Assembly (NCBI GenBank): GCA_021186555.1
Contig: JAJKFL010000011.1
Coordinates: 957,001 to 1,021,000 of the forward strand
Direction: 5' to 3'
Origin: Reticulitermes speratus
Taxonomy: Eukaryota; Arthropoda; Insecta; Blattodea; Rhinotermitidae
Length of the DNA stretch: 64,000 bases
Positions 12,095-25,045 of this stretch are shown one piece after another; the first letter of the stretch is position 1; every line of letters begins with the position of its first letter. Position numbers and translations under genes: made by a program. Under the pieces are notes generated by a model, which saw nothing but the letters and a program-made list of their open reading frames with translations, was not told the origin of the DNA and did no database searches.

Positions 12095-12500
12095 ACAACC
12101 CAGCTCTCAGACGGCAAGGTGCCAATAAAGTTGGACTTCCTGCATATAAAACAGGCGTTCTTAAACACTGCAATGTGCCATACAGCATATAAACACTTAT
12201 TTTCTGTATAGATGAATTTGTGGAGGTAAAGTTGTTCCTGTGCACACCATAGAAGCATATGTGGGGTGGAGATATAGCTCCACTTATTCTTAACCTCTAC
12301 ACTATAAGTGGGTAAGCGGTCAGCTTCACAACCCAGCAACTTTACACCAGCGGAAAGAGCCCCCACACCCACTGCGTGGGGGCTGGATGGGCCCCAGAGC
12401 CAGTCTTAATGCTTTGGAAAAGAGAATCTGTTTACCTCTGTGGGGGATTGAACAATGATTCCTCAGATGTACATCCTGTGGTATTTATATTACAACTATG
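12095..12500 (-). mobile_element. tRNA-derived SINE, same family as 870-1130
   Basis: On the minus strand: B-box-like ttgttcaatccccc, ttctcttttccaaagc, gactggctctgg, gtaaagttgctgggttg, gctgaccgcttaccca and gttaagaataagtggagcta, matching in order the copy at 870-1130. Contains a GC-rich ccccca-tgggggct palindrome. Confidence 0.62.
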
Positions 12501-13135
12501 ATAAATGGTATGGTGGGGGAGAGTCTCAAACAAGTACCTGAATCTTCATGGATTTTATGTTAAATACATGGCAGACAATGATACAAATTATGAAAGTGGG
12601 ATGCAGTTTATGAATGTCAATGATACAACCAGGACTGAACCCAGGTTTGTAAGTTGCAATGCCTACAGTACTGCCGCAAGGATCCTGTGTGGCTAATATG
12701 TCTGAATGTTTATAAATTTACTTAATTCAATAACACTGTTTTGAATGCGTAAGTTATGAACATAATGCAGAACACAGGAAAATTATGAATGAGGAACACA
12801 GAAGAAGTTGGTCATTATCTGTCTTTGTATCTGCATGAAGGAAATGAGAAAATTCACAAAAATTCTGTCAACATACAGTCATGTTCCAAACCAAGGCTTG
12901 AATGCAGAATCTCATACACAAGCACTAACCACTCACCTATGATGTTTGGTGAATATGGTTGTAAAAACACACCTTAAGAAGTAGCTTACTTGTACAACTC
13001 AACTTTGCCACTAATGCAATTTGCCCATATGTTTAAATTAACATTCACATAATAAGACAAATGCTCATAAAGTGACAACAAACATTAGCCATGTGATGGT
13101 GTAAGACTGCCCCAGTATGAGTCACTGCAACTTAC

Positions 13136-13410
13136 ATAGTTGCCACTCTTCAGAGCTCTCTCCATGTCCTTGTTCATGTCGTAATGATCAAGAGCCATGA
13201 AGAGGGTGTTGACGACGATACACAAGGTGATGAATAACTCAACAAAGGGGTCAAACACGAGAAGGGCCACAAATTCTTGGAACTTGATCCACAGCCAGCA
13301 ACAATCCCACACGCAGAAGACGTCAATACCCCGGAGACATAAAGCTAAGAGCCTCTCTTTAACAGTCGGACCCTCATCATCTTCGTCTGTCGGGAAATAA
13401 TAGATCGAGA
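13136..13410 (-). CDS. para: para exon: end of I-II linker and segment IIS1
   Basis: 275 bases. [20 protein letters not shown] ends the linker; [20 protein letters not shown] leads into IIS1 ([18 protein letters not shown]) and the loop [18 protein letters not shown]. Acceptor TTGCACAG, donor GTAAGT. The first codon (Val) is completed from the preceding exon. Confidence 0.97.
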
Positions 13411-13589
13411 CTGTGCAATGCTTTAGTAACGTATCCTTGCAACCACAACTCTTTTTTGGGGAAAGAGTTTGAAGGCAATTGTACTTTACTGCTAATATAC
13501 AGTAGGCTGGTGATACACAGTGTATATTTCTTTTTGCAAAGAGAGAAGTTATAATGAAATACAATTTGAAACATAAAGGGTTTTTACCA

Positions 13590-13720
13590 CATACTTAGGA
13601 TTAGTTGGTTTCTGGACATTTTCCATCATCCAGTATTCTGAAAAGGGCAAATGTTTCAGAAACTGAACCTGCTTCCATCCTCAGGTGAAAGAGGAGGAAG
13701 CATTTTACCCAGTTGGGTCC
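13590..13720 (-). repeat. Hammerhead-like repeat fragment
   Basis: On the minus strand it reads CCTGAGGATGGAAGC, a hairpin closed by GTTTC, GAAA, CATTTG. Same layout as the Penelope-like repeats. Single copy here; ends uncertain. Confidence 0.4.
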
Positions 13721-16700
13721 AATAGAAAGAGCCTTGAAAGAGGTTCTTATTCACAACTATGACTTAGACTGAAGGTAAAAGCTTCTCAACTAAATTACTT
13801 TAATCTTCAAGTGAAATGTATGAAGGTCTAAATATGCTTACTACAATAACTTAAGTGTTACGTAAAACAGAACAATCAACATCCAAACTTCAAATAATTT
13901 AGAACCATTTTCAAGTGTATTAAATGAAGTTCAAAAATCAAGAGACGTCTTCTTAATCTTATCCTTGCAAAAAGAATTATTTATTAATGTCACCTTTAAC
14001 CACTGTTCAAACTTTCTCAGTTGCAGCATTTGCAATGAAAAGACAATACAACCAATCAGAAGGCAAATGAATCATGTAGTGAATCACAAAACAAATTGAA
14101 TGTGCAAACACGTGAAAAAGTTCTCCCAGTGGTTGCAGGTTGCTTAAAAATCAAAATTTCTGGAACTTGAGCCAAAGCATATTCACTAACTCTATAGCCA
14201 TTTAACTATCTGCTGAAAGCATGTGTGCTTCAAAAATGCGAAGTCAAGTAACTCTGAAAGATGTGTGAATTATACTCGCTCACATAACTAAAAAAGTGGT
14301 AACATAAAATATTTCCATGAAGAAATGAATATGTTTGTCCATAACAGTACGAATATATAAATGTCATAATATAAATTGTATGACTATTCATATTGAACTG
14401 AAGTATTCAACAAAAGAGAGAAATGTTAGGTAATTATTGCATCATAGATACTTTAGGAACGTGTATGGTTTTAATGAAAAAATTAGGTCAAGTATAATAT
14501 TTAGATATCCATTAGAAACGTAAAACATAATACTGCAAAACTTACACTGCGAATTAACCAGAAGTTAAATCATTAAGGTATATGTATTTTCATTTTTCAA
14601 GTAATATTCCTCTAAGAAGAAAATGCACTGCAGTTGCATTATAACATTTCTAGTCATGCAAATCATTCATGCAATGCAGCCAACCTGAGCAAACAAATCA
14701 GAGTCTTACTGCCAATCAACTGCAGCAGCATACACACCTTTTTGCCATGGGCAGTCATTAAGGAGATGTCACAAACAATGTAATCAATCAACAGAGAATT
14801 AACGTGTATAATGTAACACACATCTGAAAGCCTGTCAAATATCACCAGAAATGAACCACACATAAATTCTGTTGGTGGCCCATTACTGTATGTCACTAAT
14901 ACTCAAACGCCAGGAGCTATAGGAAATTTCACCCACATAAATTTACCCACAGAGATATTTGTAAAATATTTAATTTGCACAAGGATATGCATAAAATACA
15001 CTGTATAGTTTCTTATGTATATGGAAAACCAGTAACACAAGGTGAACACATAAAATATAATCCACTTTAAAGTAATAATGCTCAAGAAGTACAAGGCACA
15101 GGAAGAAGAACTAAACACACATATTTTGGTAGGCTGCATGAGCAAGGTTTTGTGGCCTACACGTAACAGTTCAATGATTTTCAATGCAGACACCATGAGA
15201 AGCCCAGCACTTATTATATCTGTATTCAAGTTCAATCCAAATGTTTGTATGCATGGCAGGTGTACCTGTAGCCGCAGCAGTTGGTATCCTCCAAACAAGT
15301 TTCAGCAGAATGGTAGGCAATGGTTGAATACAAACAGCATCTTTTATGTATCCACAGATGTAATACAGTGGTACAAGGGCAGGTGAACATGATGGCCAGA
15401 TGATAGGGCCTCTAATCTCTGCCAAGCCTTTTCTGTGGAAACTTTCAAACGAAGAAATCGAAAACTGCAATGTAAACACGCAGAGGGTCTCCGTCTTGCT
15501 AAAATAGCATGACATTAGGAACAGTTTCTTCCAACATCAGACACAGAGCACACACTTAGCTTTCTGCACTTGAGATGCCACTGTTCAGAATTGTGGTGTT
15601 ATCACCACTGAGCACAGGAGATGTAAACAATAGTAGTGGGATTTCAAGACTTGATCACAGTATTTACCTGAATATGTTTAGTTTTAATTCCTATGCTCTT
15701 CAATTCATGAGCAATATTACATTAAAATCATCCACATTTCATATGTTCACTCCACATTTTAAATACTGGTTATGGATCTTACTATGGTACATTTTTTATT
15801 TCTTATTCATATCTCCATTGCAATTAGCTATACTGGAGGAATTTACTACATCTTTTTAATATGAATAACATTAACTGATATATATGTCAGTATCTATGTA
15901 TTTGTCAAATTAAATAAATAGACCAACCAATGCACTATTTAATTTGATTCATACAAATGCACGGTGATAACAGTGTGAAATCTATGTATTTGTGTTAGGT
16001 AAATAAAGTTTGTTTAAAATATTCCATGACATGAAACACCTATCTTAAGATATTTATTACTTAGGTTATGTGGCTGACATAGATAAAAATGGACCCATCA
16101 AGCTGCAATAAATTCATTTGTTTGCCTATGAAATACTCTGATGACTCATTTCAGAACCTCAAATTGCAACCATCTTTATGAAACTGAAAATAATGGCTAC
16201 CATTATACCACCTGAGTCTTACAGCTTGTATACAAACTGGCTTGGCTCTTTATGGACAGAATTGGTTACTCCATAAGCAAATAGTAATAGATAAGAACAA
16301 TAGTAATTAGATCATACAAATGTTTAATTAAAGACAGACTAGACATAATACAAGCAAGGGACTCTTCATTAAATGATTTTCATGGCATAAGTATCTGACA
16401 GGTCAGGACCTGTTATTAACATTGGTATGTCCTAATTCATTCACATAATTTAAAACAAGCAAAAACTTTTTATTTTAAGAATGTATGCAGTGTATTATAA
16501 TATGTGCAAAATATTTAAATTCTGGAGCCTAAATTCAAATTGCAGGCAGGCAAGCAGGCACAGCAGCACAGAATATGCAAATAATGATACTGCTTACTGT
16601 TCAAGTATTTATGACACAGTATTGTACCAATACTTGTAATACAAATGGCTGCGTTTTTTGCATTTCATGACTCGATACCCATGGCAATTTCTTGTAAACA

Positions 16701-17150
16701 ATTAATGAAGTGTACAAGAGAAACAGAATAAGAAGAAAAACAGTGAAACCAAGAAGTATAAAATAATTTGTATTTCACTTGTCTTGAAACTTGTTGTATA
16801 TGTATGCAAAAGCAACAGAGGTGGAAATTGAAGAAACTCTGAGAACATGAAGATAACGTAGGATAATCACGATGCAAATAGTTCATTTAATGGTGTGTAA
16901 ACTGTCAGTCAGCAGCTCAAATTAAATATTCATGTTATAATATCCTATAGCAGTAATACTTAATATGGCGACTGTTATATGCTTAGGTGTTTGTCCCTTA
17001 ATACATTTTTAAGGTATAACTGATAATGGCCTGCATACTTGCATAAATACCATTTCACTGCTGTTTGTTCTGGCAGAAGTATTGGTATTATCTTCTTAGT
17101 AAAATTATGATAATCCATTACCAAACGATAAACATTTTATACTGTTAGTT

Positions 17151-17235
17151 ATTATCAATTAGCTTTAATGAGGGGATTTCAAATTTTCATACATTATCAA
17201 TTAGCTTTAACTGAGGGGATTTCAAATTTTCATAC
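17151..17235. repeat. 42-bp tandem duplication
   Basis: Units at 17151-17192 and 17193-17235 differ only by one inserted C (taatgagg versus taactgagg). Confidence 0.9.
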
Positions 17236-18204
17236 ATTTTGCACAAATTTATTCTCATTTTTGCAGTGTTCCTTCATTGTTTTACAGTTCTCTTTCTTGG
17301 TTGTTTTGTAAACCAGTTTCTCCAAAATTGTATAAACATAAATGTATTCATTCCCCTGACATTTTAATGACTCCACTATAAAATTTAGAAAACTACTGGC
17401 TCCAAACATACAGCTAGAAAAATTATATGAGAGTTATATTAAAACCTCACTCACTAGCTTTGTTCTTGTAATGCTAATTTCTTACAGTTTGTAGGAGGTC
17501 ACCACTTAAACTTACTTAAAGGAACCCATAAAATGTCTTAAGTTAATCTCAATACTTTATGTAGTTAATATAAAAGAAATGGCACTTATCTTCAAAAAAT
17601 TATTTTAATGTTCAAAAGTTGCCAGAAATGTTGAGAGTATGACCAGCCATACTGCGATTATGAGAACACTGATTACAACTATTCCATTCCAATACACAGA
17701 GGAAAACCTATTAAAAGAAAAAAATACTAATGATTTCTAATTCAGGAACCACACCTCCATTTCCAGCTCTCAACTAACCCTGAAAAGGAAAACTTCGCCA
17801 TGTCCAATTGCACCACCGCCACCTATACCTGAAATAGTTTCCCTCTGGTATGGAACTACTATCAGTCAAATGTCCTCCAAATTAAATACTTCCTTTTTAC
17901 TTTTTTTTTTTTGCAATACATTAAAATATTATCTCCTACTTCTGCAAAGATTAGTACAATGCAATAAGCATGTAAGTCTTCATTATTTCTTCAAACTCCA
18001 AGCCACAAGAAGGAGATGAAAATTTAATTTTGTCATGAATTCTAAATGCTGGAGATTTTAGGACTGATGTAATATCTGAACTCTGAACTGAAGATGAAAG
18101 CCTTATAAATGAGGATCATTAATCCTTTTCCAGATGAACATTCATCTGTTTTATATTTGCATCACAACTTATAAATTGGCGGTTTATTGCATCAAGTTAG
18201 GCTC

Positions 18205-18830
18205 TCAGTCAAGAGCAGATTAAACTCAGGGAATGCCTGCTACCATTTGGTACAGTCTTTTGTCTTCTGATTTGCTATCCAAGAATACAGATATTAAAAT
18301 GTACAGAAATATGATTTTGCCTGTTATTTTATATGGATGTGAAACTTGAGCTCTTTTAACGAAAGAATGTAGACTCAGGCAGTTCAAGAAGAGGGTGCTG
18401 AGGAAGCTATTTGGACCTAAGAGGGAGGAGTTGACAGGGTACTGGAGGACACTGCATAATGAGGAGCCTTATGATTTGTACTCTTCACCAAACATTATTT
18501 GGGCACTCAAAGGAGAATGAGGAGCATGGGGCATATGGCATGTATGGAGAAGAGAGATGCATACAGGGTTGCACTGGGAAATCCTGATGGACAGGAAGCA
18601 CTTGAAGGGCCTAAGAGTAGGTGGGAGAATAATATTAAAATAGATGTTACAGAAATATGATAGGGAGTGGACTGGATTGATCTGGCTTAGGATAGAGACA
18701 AGTGGTGGGCTCTTCTGAACATGGTAACAAAACTTCAGGTTCCACAAAACACGGAAAATTTCCTGACCAGCTGAGGTATTACTACCATCAAAAGAAGGAC
18801 TCTGCTCCATGTAGTTAGTTAGCTAGTTAT
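18205..18830 (+). mobile_element. LINE 3' end (second family, GTTA tail)
   Basis: Reads, with stops, as the C-terminal part of a non-LTR reverse transcriptase: MILPVILYGCETWALLTKEC, RKLFGPKREELTGYW, RTLHNEEPYDLYSSPNIIWA, then the region normally read as WIDLAQDRDKW. It ends in a GTTA-type tail (gtagttagttagctagtta). Three other copies of the same 3' end occur at 24830, 49405 and 60033. Heavily decayed. Confidence 0.8.
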
Positions 18831-19073
18831 TCAAGATATGGTAGAACAAATTTCTTTTCACTGCTATCACATCTAAAATGTAAAAGGGGCTCGTTTCAAA
18901 ACAGTATCTTCTTCCTAACATGGCAAGAGGCTAACAAAATAAACATTGGACCTATAACTGGGCCTCTGATGCAGAAATAAAAATAGTAACTCAACAGTTC
19001 CTCTTGACACAATTTAATTTGAATAACTGATATTTCAGTAAGCATAAATTTCATGTGAAGCCTGGGGTATCTG

Positions 19074-19900
19074 CAGTTCTCATTTTACGTGATTTCGTTT
19101 TGTGTAATTTCACTTTAACGTGACTTGAAAGTTTACACCACTTTTCAAATTTATGCGATAATTTTCGGTTTAACGCTATTTGGCACAGACAATCCCTGGC
19201 CGCACATATCTTCTGTAACAGGCTAGCAGAAAGTGACGTCACTGTCACGCCATCAGTCACGTGTATGGATTGATTACGTTGGTGATATAATCATGTGGCT
19301 CATTTAGTTTTCTCTTCAACAGCATTTGTGTTTCTTATCAACATAAGTGAGAAATGTAGATCGACATCACCTAGAGCAATCCAAGTGAATAATCGGCGAA
19401 AGACAATCGATATTGAAGAGAAATTATATGTAATAAGCCGCCTTGAAAAAAGGTGAACGAATTGTTGACATATGCTGTAATGTTAGACCTGCTCATAGTA
19501 GCATACTACATACAATTCAAGATAATGCTGATAGAATTAAAGAAAGTGCTAAGTCAGAAACTAAAGTGTTTGTTTGTGTAGCAAGGCTACCACAGTCCTG
19601 TCAGAATGAACTGTACCAAAAAACTATGTATGTGAGTGTCTTACATTTTTATTGCACTACAAATAAATAAATATATTGTATAGAAATGTATGTATATTGT
19701 ACAGAAATGTATATATACTGTATATACAGTACATGTATACTCTACAGGTCCATATGTCCACTAGTGGTATAGTCATACACTATATAGGATGAGGTTGTCA
19801 GTCCCCTAACCCACAGGAAATACACGGTTTTAAATGGGAATATTGTGTTCGATTTGTGCGACTTTTTCACGAATGTGACCGTGGCGTAAAATGAGAACTG
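19074..19900 (+). mobile_element. Internally deleted pogo/Tigger-like element
   Basis: Ends are a 16-base inverted repeat, cagttctcattttacg (19074) and its complement ending at 19900. TA follows the right end; the left flank is TG, so the duplication is imperfect. Inside, the plus strand reads with one break IDIEEKLYVISR and KKGERIVDICCNVRPAHSSI then ADRIKESAKSETKVFV, the CENP-B-like N-terminus of Tigger transposases. The catalytic half is missing, so it is non-autonomous. A different family from the Tigger at 44 kb. Confidence 0.8.
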
Positions 19901-20416
19901 TATTTGAAAATACTACATCAGGTTTCTATGTCTTCATTTATAAACAGATTTAGAGGAATAAACCACATTCTTTTCACACTCTCACATCAATCATACATTA
20001 ATTCAATGCTGCACATATCAAAACCTTCAGAGGACATTTGATACTCACCACAAGTACTACTATGGTGTACCTATTGCAATGTTTCATTTGATTTACAATA
20101 ACCAGACAGTCACATCTCACCATCACATGGGGCTATTGGATGGTCATAATATTAAAATTTAAGTAATGATCTAGAAACATTGTTAACAAAATTGTTTTAA
20201 AAATACTGTACACATACACACACACACATTATATCGACAAATATTACTTGAAAAATATGACACTTTACATTTCTTGTCATTGCAGTTACAACTGTATTTA
20301 GTGGAATCTTATTTGTCCAATTAAAAACTTCCCTCTTAAACATAACTATAATCTAAAATGTGTAAAAATATAAAAATTTGCCCTTAAAGAGAAAGTGAAG
20401 CTGTCTTTAACATAAC

Positions 20417-20656
20417 CAGAGCCATAGCAAGCATGAGATGAGTGTGTCACTGGCCTTGGGTGCACAAAGCTAAAAGGCACAGAAAAATACATAATTATGT
20501 ATCTACTACCCCAAAAGCATTTCAGGACTAAAACATTATGTTTCTTATTATTTATGAAATTAAGTTTTTTTTTTACCAAAAAACTACTGTGATAGTATAG
20601 GGAAGCACAATTTTTTATTCTTGCCTCAGGCACAAAACTAGCCACTTATGGCTCTG
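20417..20656. mobile_element. Short hAT-like non-autonomous element
   Basis: Exact 10-base inverted ends cagagccata and tatggctctg. Flanking octamers aacataac and gttataac agree at five of eight positions. Shares gcctcaggcacaaa and an internal block (aaacattatg) with the copy near 50.6-50.9 kb. Confidence 0.6.
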
Positions 20657-21235
20657 GTTATAACAACCTTCTACATTTCAGAGTGCCATCTGTAATTGTA
20701 ACAGTGTAACCATCCATTAGCGTTCAGTTCAGTTGAGATGTCTCAGTAGATGAACATTGTAAATACAAGATAAACAAGCCTAACATTTATTTGACCTCTA
20801 CTTTCTAGTCAACACAACAAAACACCCTCATGTGAAGTCAACTGACTACTAATTTTATACAAGAGAATGCAGCTAACAGGTTTACATAAAAACACTACAA
20901 CTGGGTTCCTGTTATGTCTCTGTGCCGGGGAAAATACAAAGAGAATAACATGATAACATGCAAACATTTAAGGAAGTTAACAAAGCAAACAAGCATGCAA
21001 AATATAAAAAATACTGTTTAAAATGCTAGAACACAACCAGTGCAACTCAGAATCTCTTACTATATCTTCATTCAATGCAGAAATATTCCACAAACTTATA
21101 TACAATATGTTGTTATAAATGTGTACTTTAAAGTGATAGCATTCACTTTAATATTACAGTCTCACAGGATGTGAAGGTATGTAGATAGGCAGCAATGTTT
21201 GCAGCAATCTGCAGGGAAGAAAAGACTGTCATATA

Positions 21236-21536
21236 GGTAAAGGTAAAGCAATCCCTTTACAGGCCCTTAGGGCTCCAGGAGATTGAGGCTCCCAGAATTT
21301 CTAGACAATCAGCACATGAAGGTGGCACGGTTATCAGCCCTAGGCACCGGCCGCCTTTACCCCCCAGGAGATGCCCCTGGTACTCATTTCTGTTAGAGGT
21401 TGAGTTGACCCCAGGGCCAGAGTGTGGCCAGAAGTATTAAGTCAATCAAAAATCCCAATGACCCCATCAGGAATCGAACCCATGACCTTCCAGCTTGTAG
21501 TGTAGTGCCTCAACCAACTGCACCATCATGAACCCC
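21236..21536 (-). mobile_element. tRNA-derived SINE with perfect target duplication
   Basis: 301 bases flanked by a perfect 16-base direct repeat aaaagactgtcatata (21220-21235 and 21537-21552). On the minus strand it starts with a tRNA-like head: A-box region ggtgcagttggttgaggc and B-box gggttcgattcc. The body includes ggggtaaaggcggccggtgc, a block common in cockroach and termite repeats, and the tail ends aaagggattgctttacc. The intact duplication suggests a fairly young insertion. Confidence 0.88.
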
Positions 21537-21691
21537 AAAAGACTGTCATATAACCTGAACAATACACGCCATGAAGCCAGAGAACTCAAAACATATAAAA
21601 TGCCATGGAAGCAAGTATGTGTCAGATACATAGAATATTTTGAAAAGCAGTGGAAAAAGGTTTATGTTCCTCTTGGTAATGAATATCGAGA

Positions 21692-21785
21692 TTACAGTCT
21701 GCTCGAATGTGACGCCATGTAGTCTGGTAGATAGGCACAAACATTTGGAGGAATCACCGTCTCCATCTTGAGGGTACAAACAGGC
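21692..21785 (+). repeat. Dispersed palindromic repeat, partial copy
   Basis: gtgacgccatgtagtctggt and ccgtctccatcttgaggg, matching the 4.6-kb copy. Confidence 0.45.
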
Positions 21786-24700
21786 AAAAGGTCCCTCAAA
21801 AACGTGGGTTAGCTATCAAACTATACAGTGTCACAAACACGGCCGTAATTGTAATGACACACGGACCTTATTAGAGAAAAAGGCTTATGTTTGAAACGTA
21901 ACAGACTCAATAAAAAAAGGAGAACTACTGTTAAAACCCTTACAAACCACAAAATAAACAAAAAATTCTCAAATTTTGAATATTAAAACAGGGGTATCAT
22001 AACATACTCTTTGAATTCTCTAACATAACAGATGATAGGTAAAGCCCCACATTCCCATTTACACATAGGTGACCATCTGGAAGATATAATAAGCTATAGG
22101 AAAGATCCTCCACGCCATCCTTCCAGGTGCAAACACACAGCAACAATTGAAATATAAAGCACAAAATCAAAATGGCATTAACATCCACTTTTCAAAGTAA
22201 AATAGTATTAAATTCAACTCTGACTTCTATGCTTAAGAACACATAATGATTAAATACTTACTCATTTTCATAACATATGTCTCAAAGATTATGAGTCACA
22301 CTGGTGTGCTTGAAAATGTGGTTACCACACTTGTGGGAACCAAGCAACAAGCATATCAAGAACATGTATAAGATACTATAAGATACAAAAGAAGTCATGC
22401 ATGTGTCAATAAGCAATCTCTTTCCCCAAGAAGGAATCAGGATGCACTGCAAAGTTGAAGTACAGCAGAGAAAATTACATTATATACACAGACAAAGAAA
22501 GGTGTGCAACAGAAAGTTGCTGTAGAATAGAAAATGTTTTGCTTTTATCACATACAGTGAAACGTGGATTTCATGGCCTTTGAATCTAGGGTTTTCTTAA
22601 ATTCTTTGCATGCTCTTATCAGTCGCATCAAAACTTCCACACTAAGGACATCACAGTTTCTTTAAATATGTGTTTGTCCTTTGTAGCCAGTTCCTCAATT
22701 ACATGTTCAAACTGAGCATAAATTGACACGTTGCTGTCGTAAGTACTTTCATATGGAGACCGAGGGACGGGATTTTGAATTATAATTTCCTACTTTCTCT
22801 ATTGTCATCGTATCATATGATGCATACTGTGGAGTAACCCAGCTAAGCTAGTGACACTGTATCCATTCTTACAACGAGGCACCAAGGCACAGACCAGTGT
22901 CAGTAGCTTAGCCAGGTTACTTCACTGTATACAAAGTACAACTTGGAAAAATGTCCTCTGTATGCACATAATGAAAACAAAATAGCTGCTCTCAGTAGTA
23001 ATGAAAACCAGATGTACAGGGTTCAGCAGCAACTTTAATGGTCATGTGGAAAAAGTGAACTAGATTATACTTCCGATATCATATAATATTAATTTAGTCT
23101 ATTTAATTCCAATAGCTACATAAATTTTCACTAACTTTAAATTACATTAATTTTAAATGGTCCCTTCAAATCCAGGTTTCACTGCATTATCATATGTGGT
23201 AATTCACTAGCAATGCTCCTTATCAGGAGGCTTAATGCCAATCATCAAAAGACAAAGAAGGTGGCCATCTGGCAACACATCCTCCACATTAACAGTAACT
23301 GTCCCATTAACAAACTAATTGTAAGAAAAATATTACACGGACAGTACACTGATTAGGGTTTCCAATACACGTTCATAATAAAATTGCAGGAATATTAAGC
23401 CACATAATAAAACTTCTGTCTACAGGTGAAAAAGTTTTCTGAGAACAGTATTCAATAATGTGTCATAAAAATTTACGAATTTAAATGAATTTAAAAGGAA
23501 TCAGTCTAAGGCGCTATTGTGATGACATCCATGACAATTACATAACTGTGCCATAAATTTCATTCCTTTTTTATAATTATATACTTTAGATGAAATCAGT
23601 GTAATGAGCTGCAGTGTGAAGAAATTTATTTTCATTTTTCAGTTAAGTACTTAAAAGAATGTTTTAATTACCAGAATATATTGATTTCAAGTATGTGAAA
23701 TACACAAAGCATAAGACAAATCAGGCACAGATACAAGATGGGACATCAACTATGAACTTGATTCTCAGTCATTACAGAAGAGATAAATTTGATCACATAT
23801 AAAAATCACTATTGAAAGGAAATCTGGAGGGAATTTATGGCCTCAACAGTGAGGGTAATAACTGCATTCTGCACTAATCCTCTGCTTATCAATGGCAAGA
23901 ACAAATGCATATGTACAGTCACGGACAGTGTGTTTTCATAATTAAAAATAATACACGAGTTATTTATGTGTAATCTCTTGGTCTCAAAGAGTTGCATAAT
24001 TTAAGTTACACGACCAAAAACTTACTCATGTACTTGGTCATGAAATGTTTGAGGCAAAGAAGAGTAATATACTGAGAAGATTTAAATTCTAAGTTATCCA
24101 GAAGCATGATATGCACATTTATAGAGACTACATATCATATTTTTAGCTATTATGTTCAAATGACAAATGTCATAAATATCAGCACTTCCCTGTGCCCATA
24201 AACTGTGTAATGAACAGAGAATACTGAATGTGGAAGAACTTGTACTCAGTTTTACTGCCTACGATAAAACAAAGATGTACAATACAAATGTGTGATTTGT
24301 GTTTTCATTTTCCAGTAAATGAAGAACTCCTGAAATGGGAGAATTCTTCCAGTCATCAGACAAAACAAAAAATTTATGTATGACTAGTGTATTTCAGTGA
24401 CATTAAAATGTAAACTGTACTGTATGAAGTGATTCAGGAAGTCTGCCAAGTCTAGTGGGTATAAATGTTAACCACGGGTTAATTTTAAATGTCATATGCA
24501 ACGTCTAAAATTCTTTGAAGCACTGGTTCTTAGTGCACAGACTAGCTTCTTCACATGCCCAGCTCATATCAGGGGATCTTTCTGGCCAGGCAGTCCATGT
24601 AAGATGTTTATATTATTAAATAACACCTACTATTTTACTTTGAAGATATTGTGAAATTTTTCATTAACACCTTTATTTCTGGTAGTCTTTAAATAGGATA

Positions 24701-24829
24701 GGAGGGTGTGGACGGCACTGATCTGGGGTCTTCAATCTTCTGGAATGTTATGTACCACGTGTTGGTAGTTGTTTACTGAAGTTTTGGAGCAGGCTATCGG
24801 TCCAATTTCCAAGGGTCAAGAAGTCGAAG

Positions 24830-25045
24830 AAGAATGCTAGGCAGCAGATGGATCCATCATTATGTAGGTGGTGGTGTGGGCAGTAACTAATCTGGCTCAG
24901 GATAGAGACAAGTGGTGGGCTTTTGTGAACATGGTAATGAATCTGGGGTGCCACAAAATGCAGAAAATGTCTTGATTAGCTGAGAAGCTATAGGCTTGTC
25001 AAGAAGGATTCTGCTTCATCAAGTTAGTTAATTAGTGTTAATTAC
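24830..25045 (+). mobile_element. LINE 3' end fragment (second family)
   Basis: Shares with 18.66-18.83 kb the stretches ctggctcaggatagagacaa and gtggtgggctt, the end of the coding region and a GTTA-type tail. A shorter part of the same family may lie at 24700-24770. Confidence 0.75.

Larger units (their letters stand above)
9585..13135. other. para intron, 3.6 kb
   Basis: Holds a hAT-like short element (about 9682-9952), AT-rich sequence from about 9960 to 11770 with nothing recognisable, a SINE copy at about 11775-11975 and another at about 12095-12500. The stretch 12570-12960 has weak tRNA-like B-box matches that I could not resolve into an element. Confidence 0.55.

Noticed and set aside
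14903-15515. Overlapping open frames of 102-131 codons on both strands
   Set aside because: No recognisable domain, AT-rich, no splice partners fitting para; likely chance.
15575-15859. 94-codon open frame with hydrophobic stretch
   Set aside because: No homology recognised and no supporting signals; left as intron sequence.
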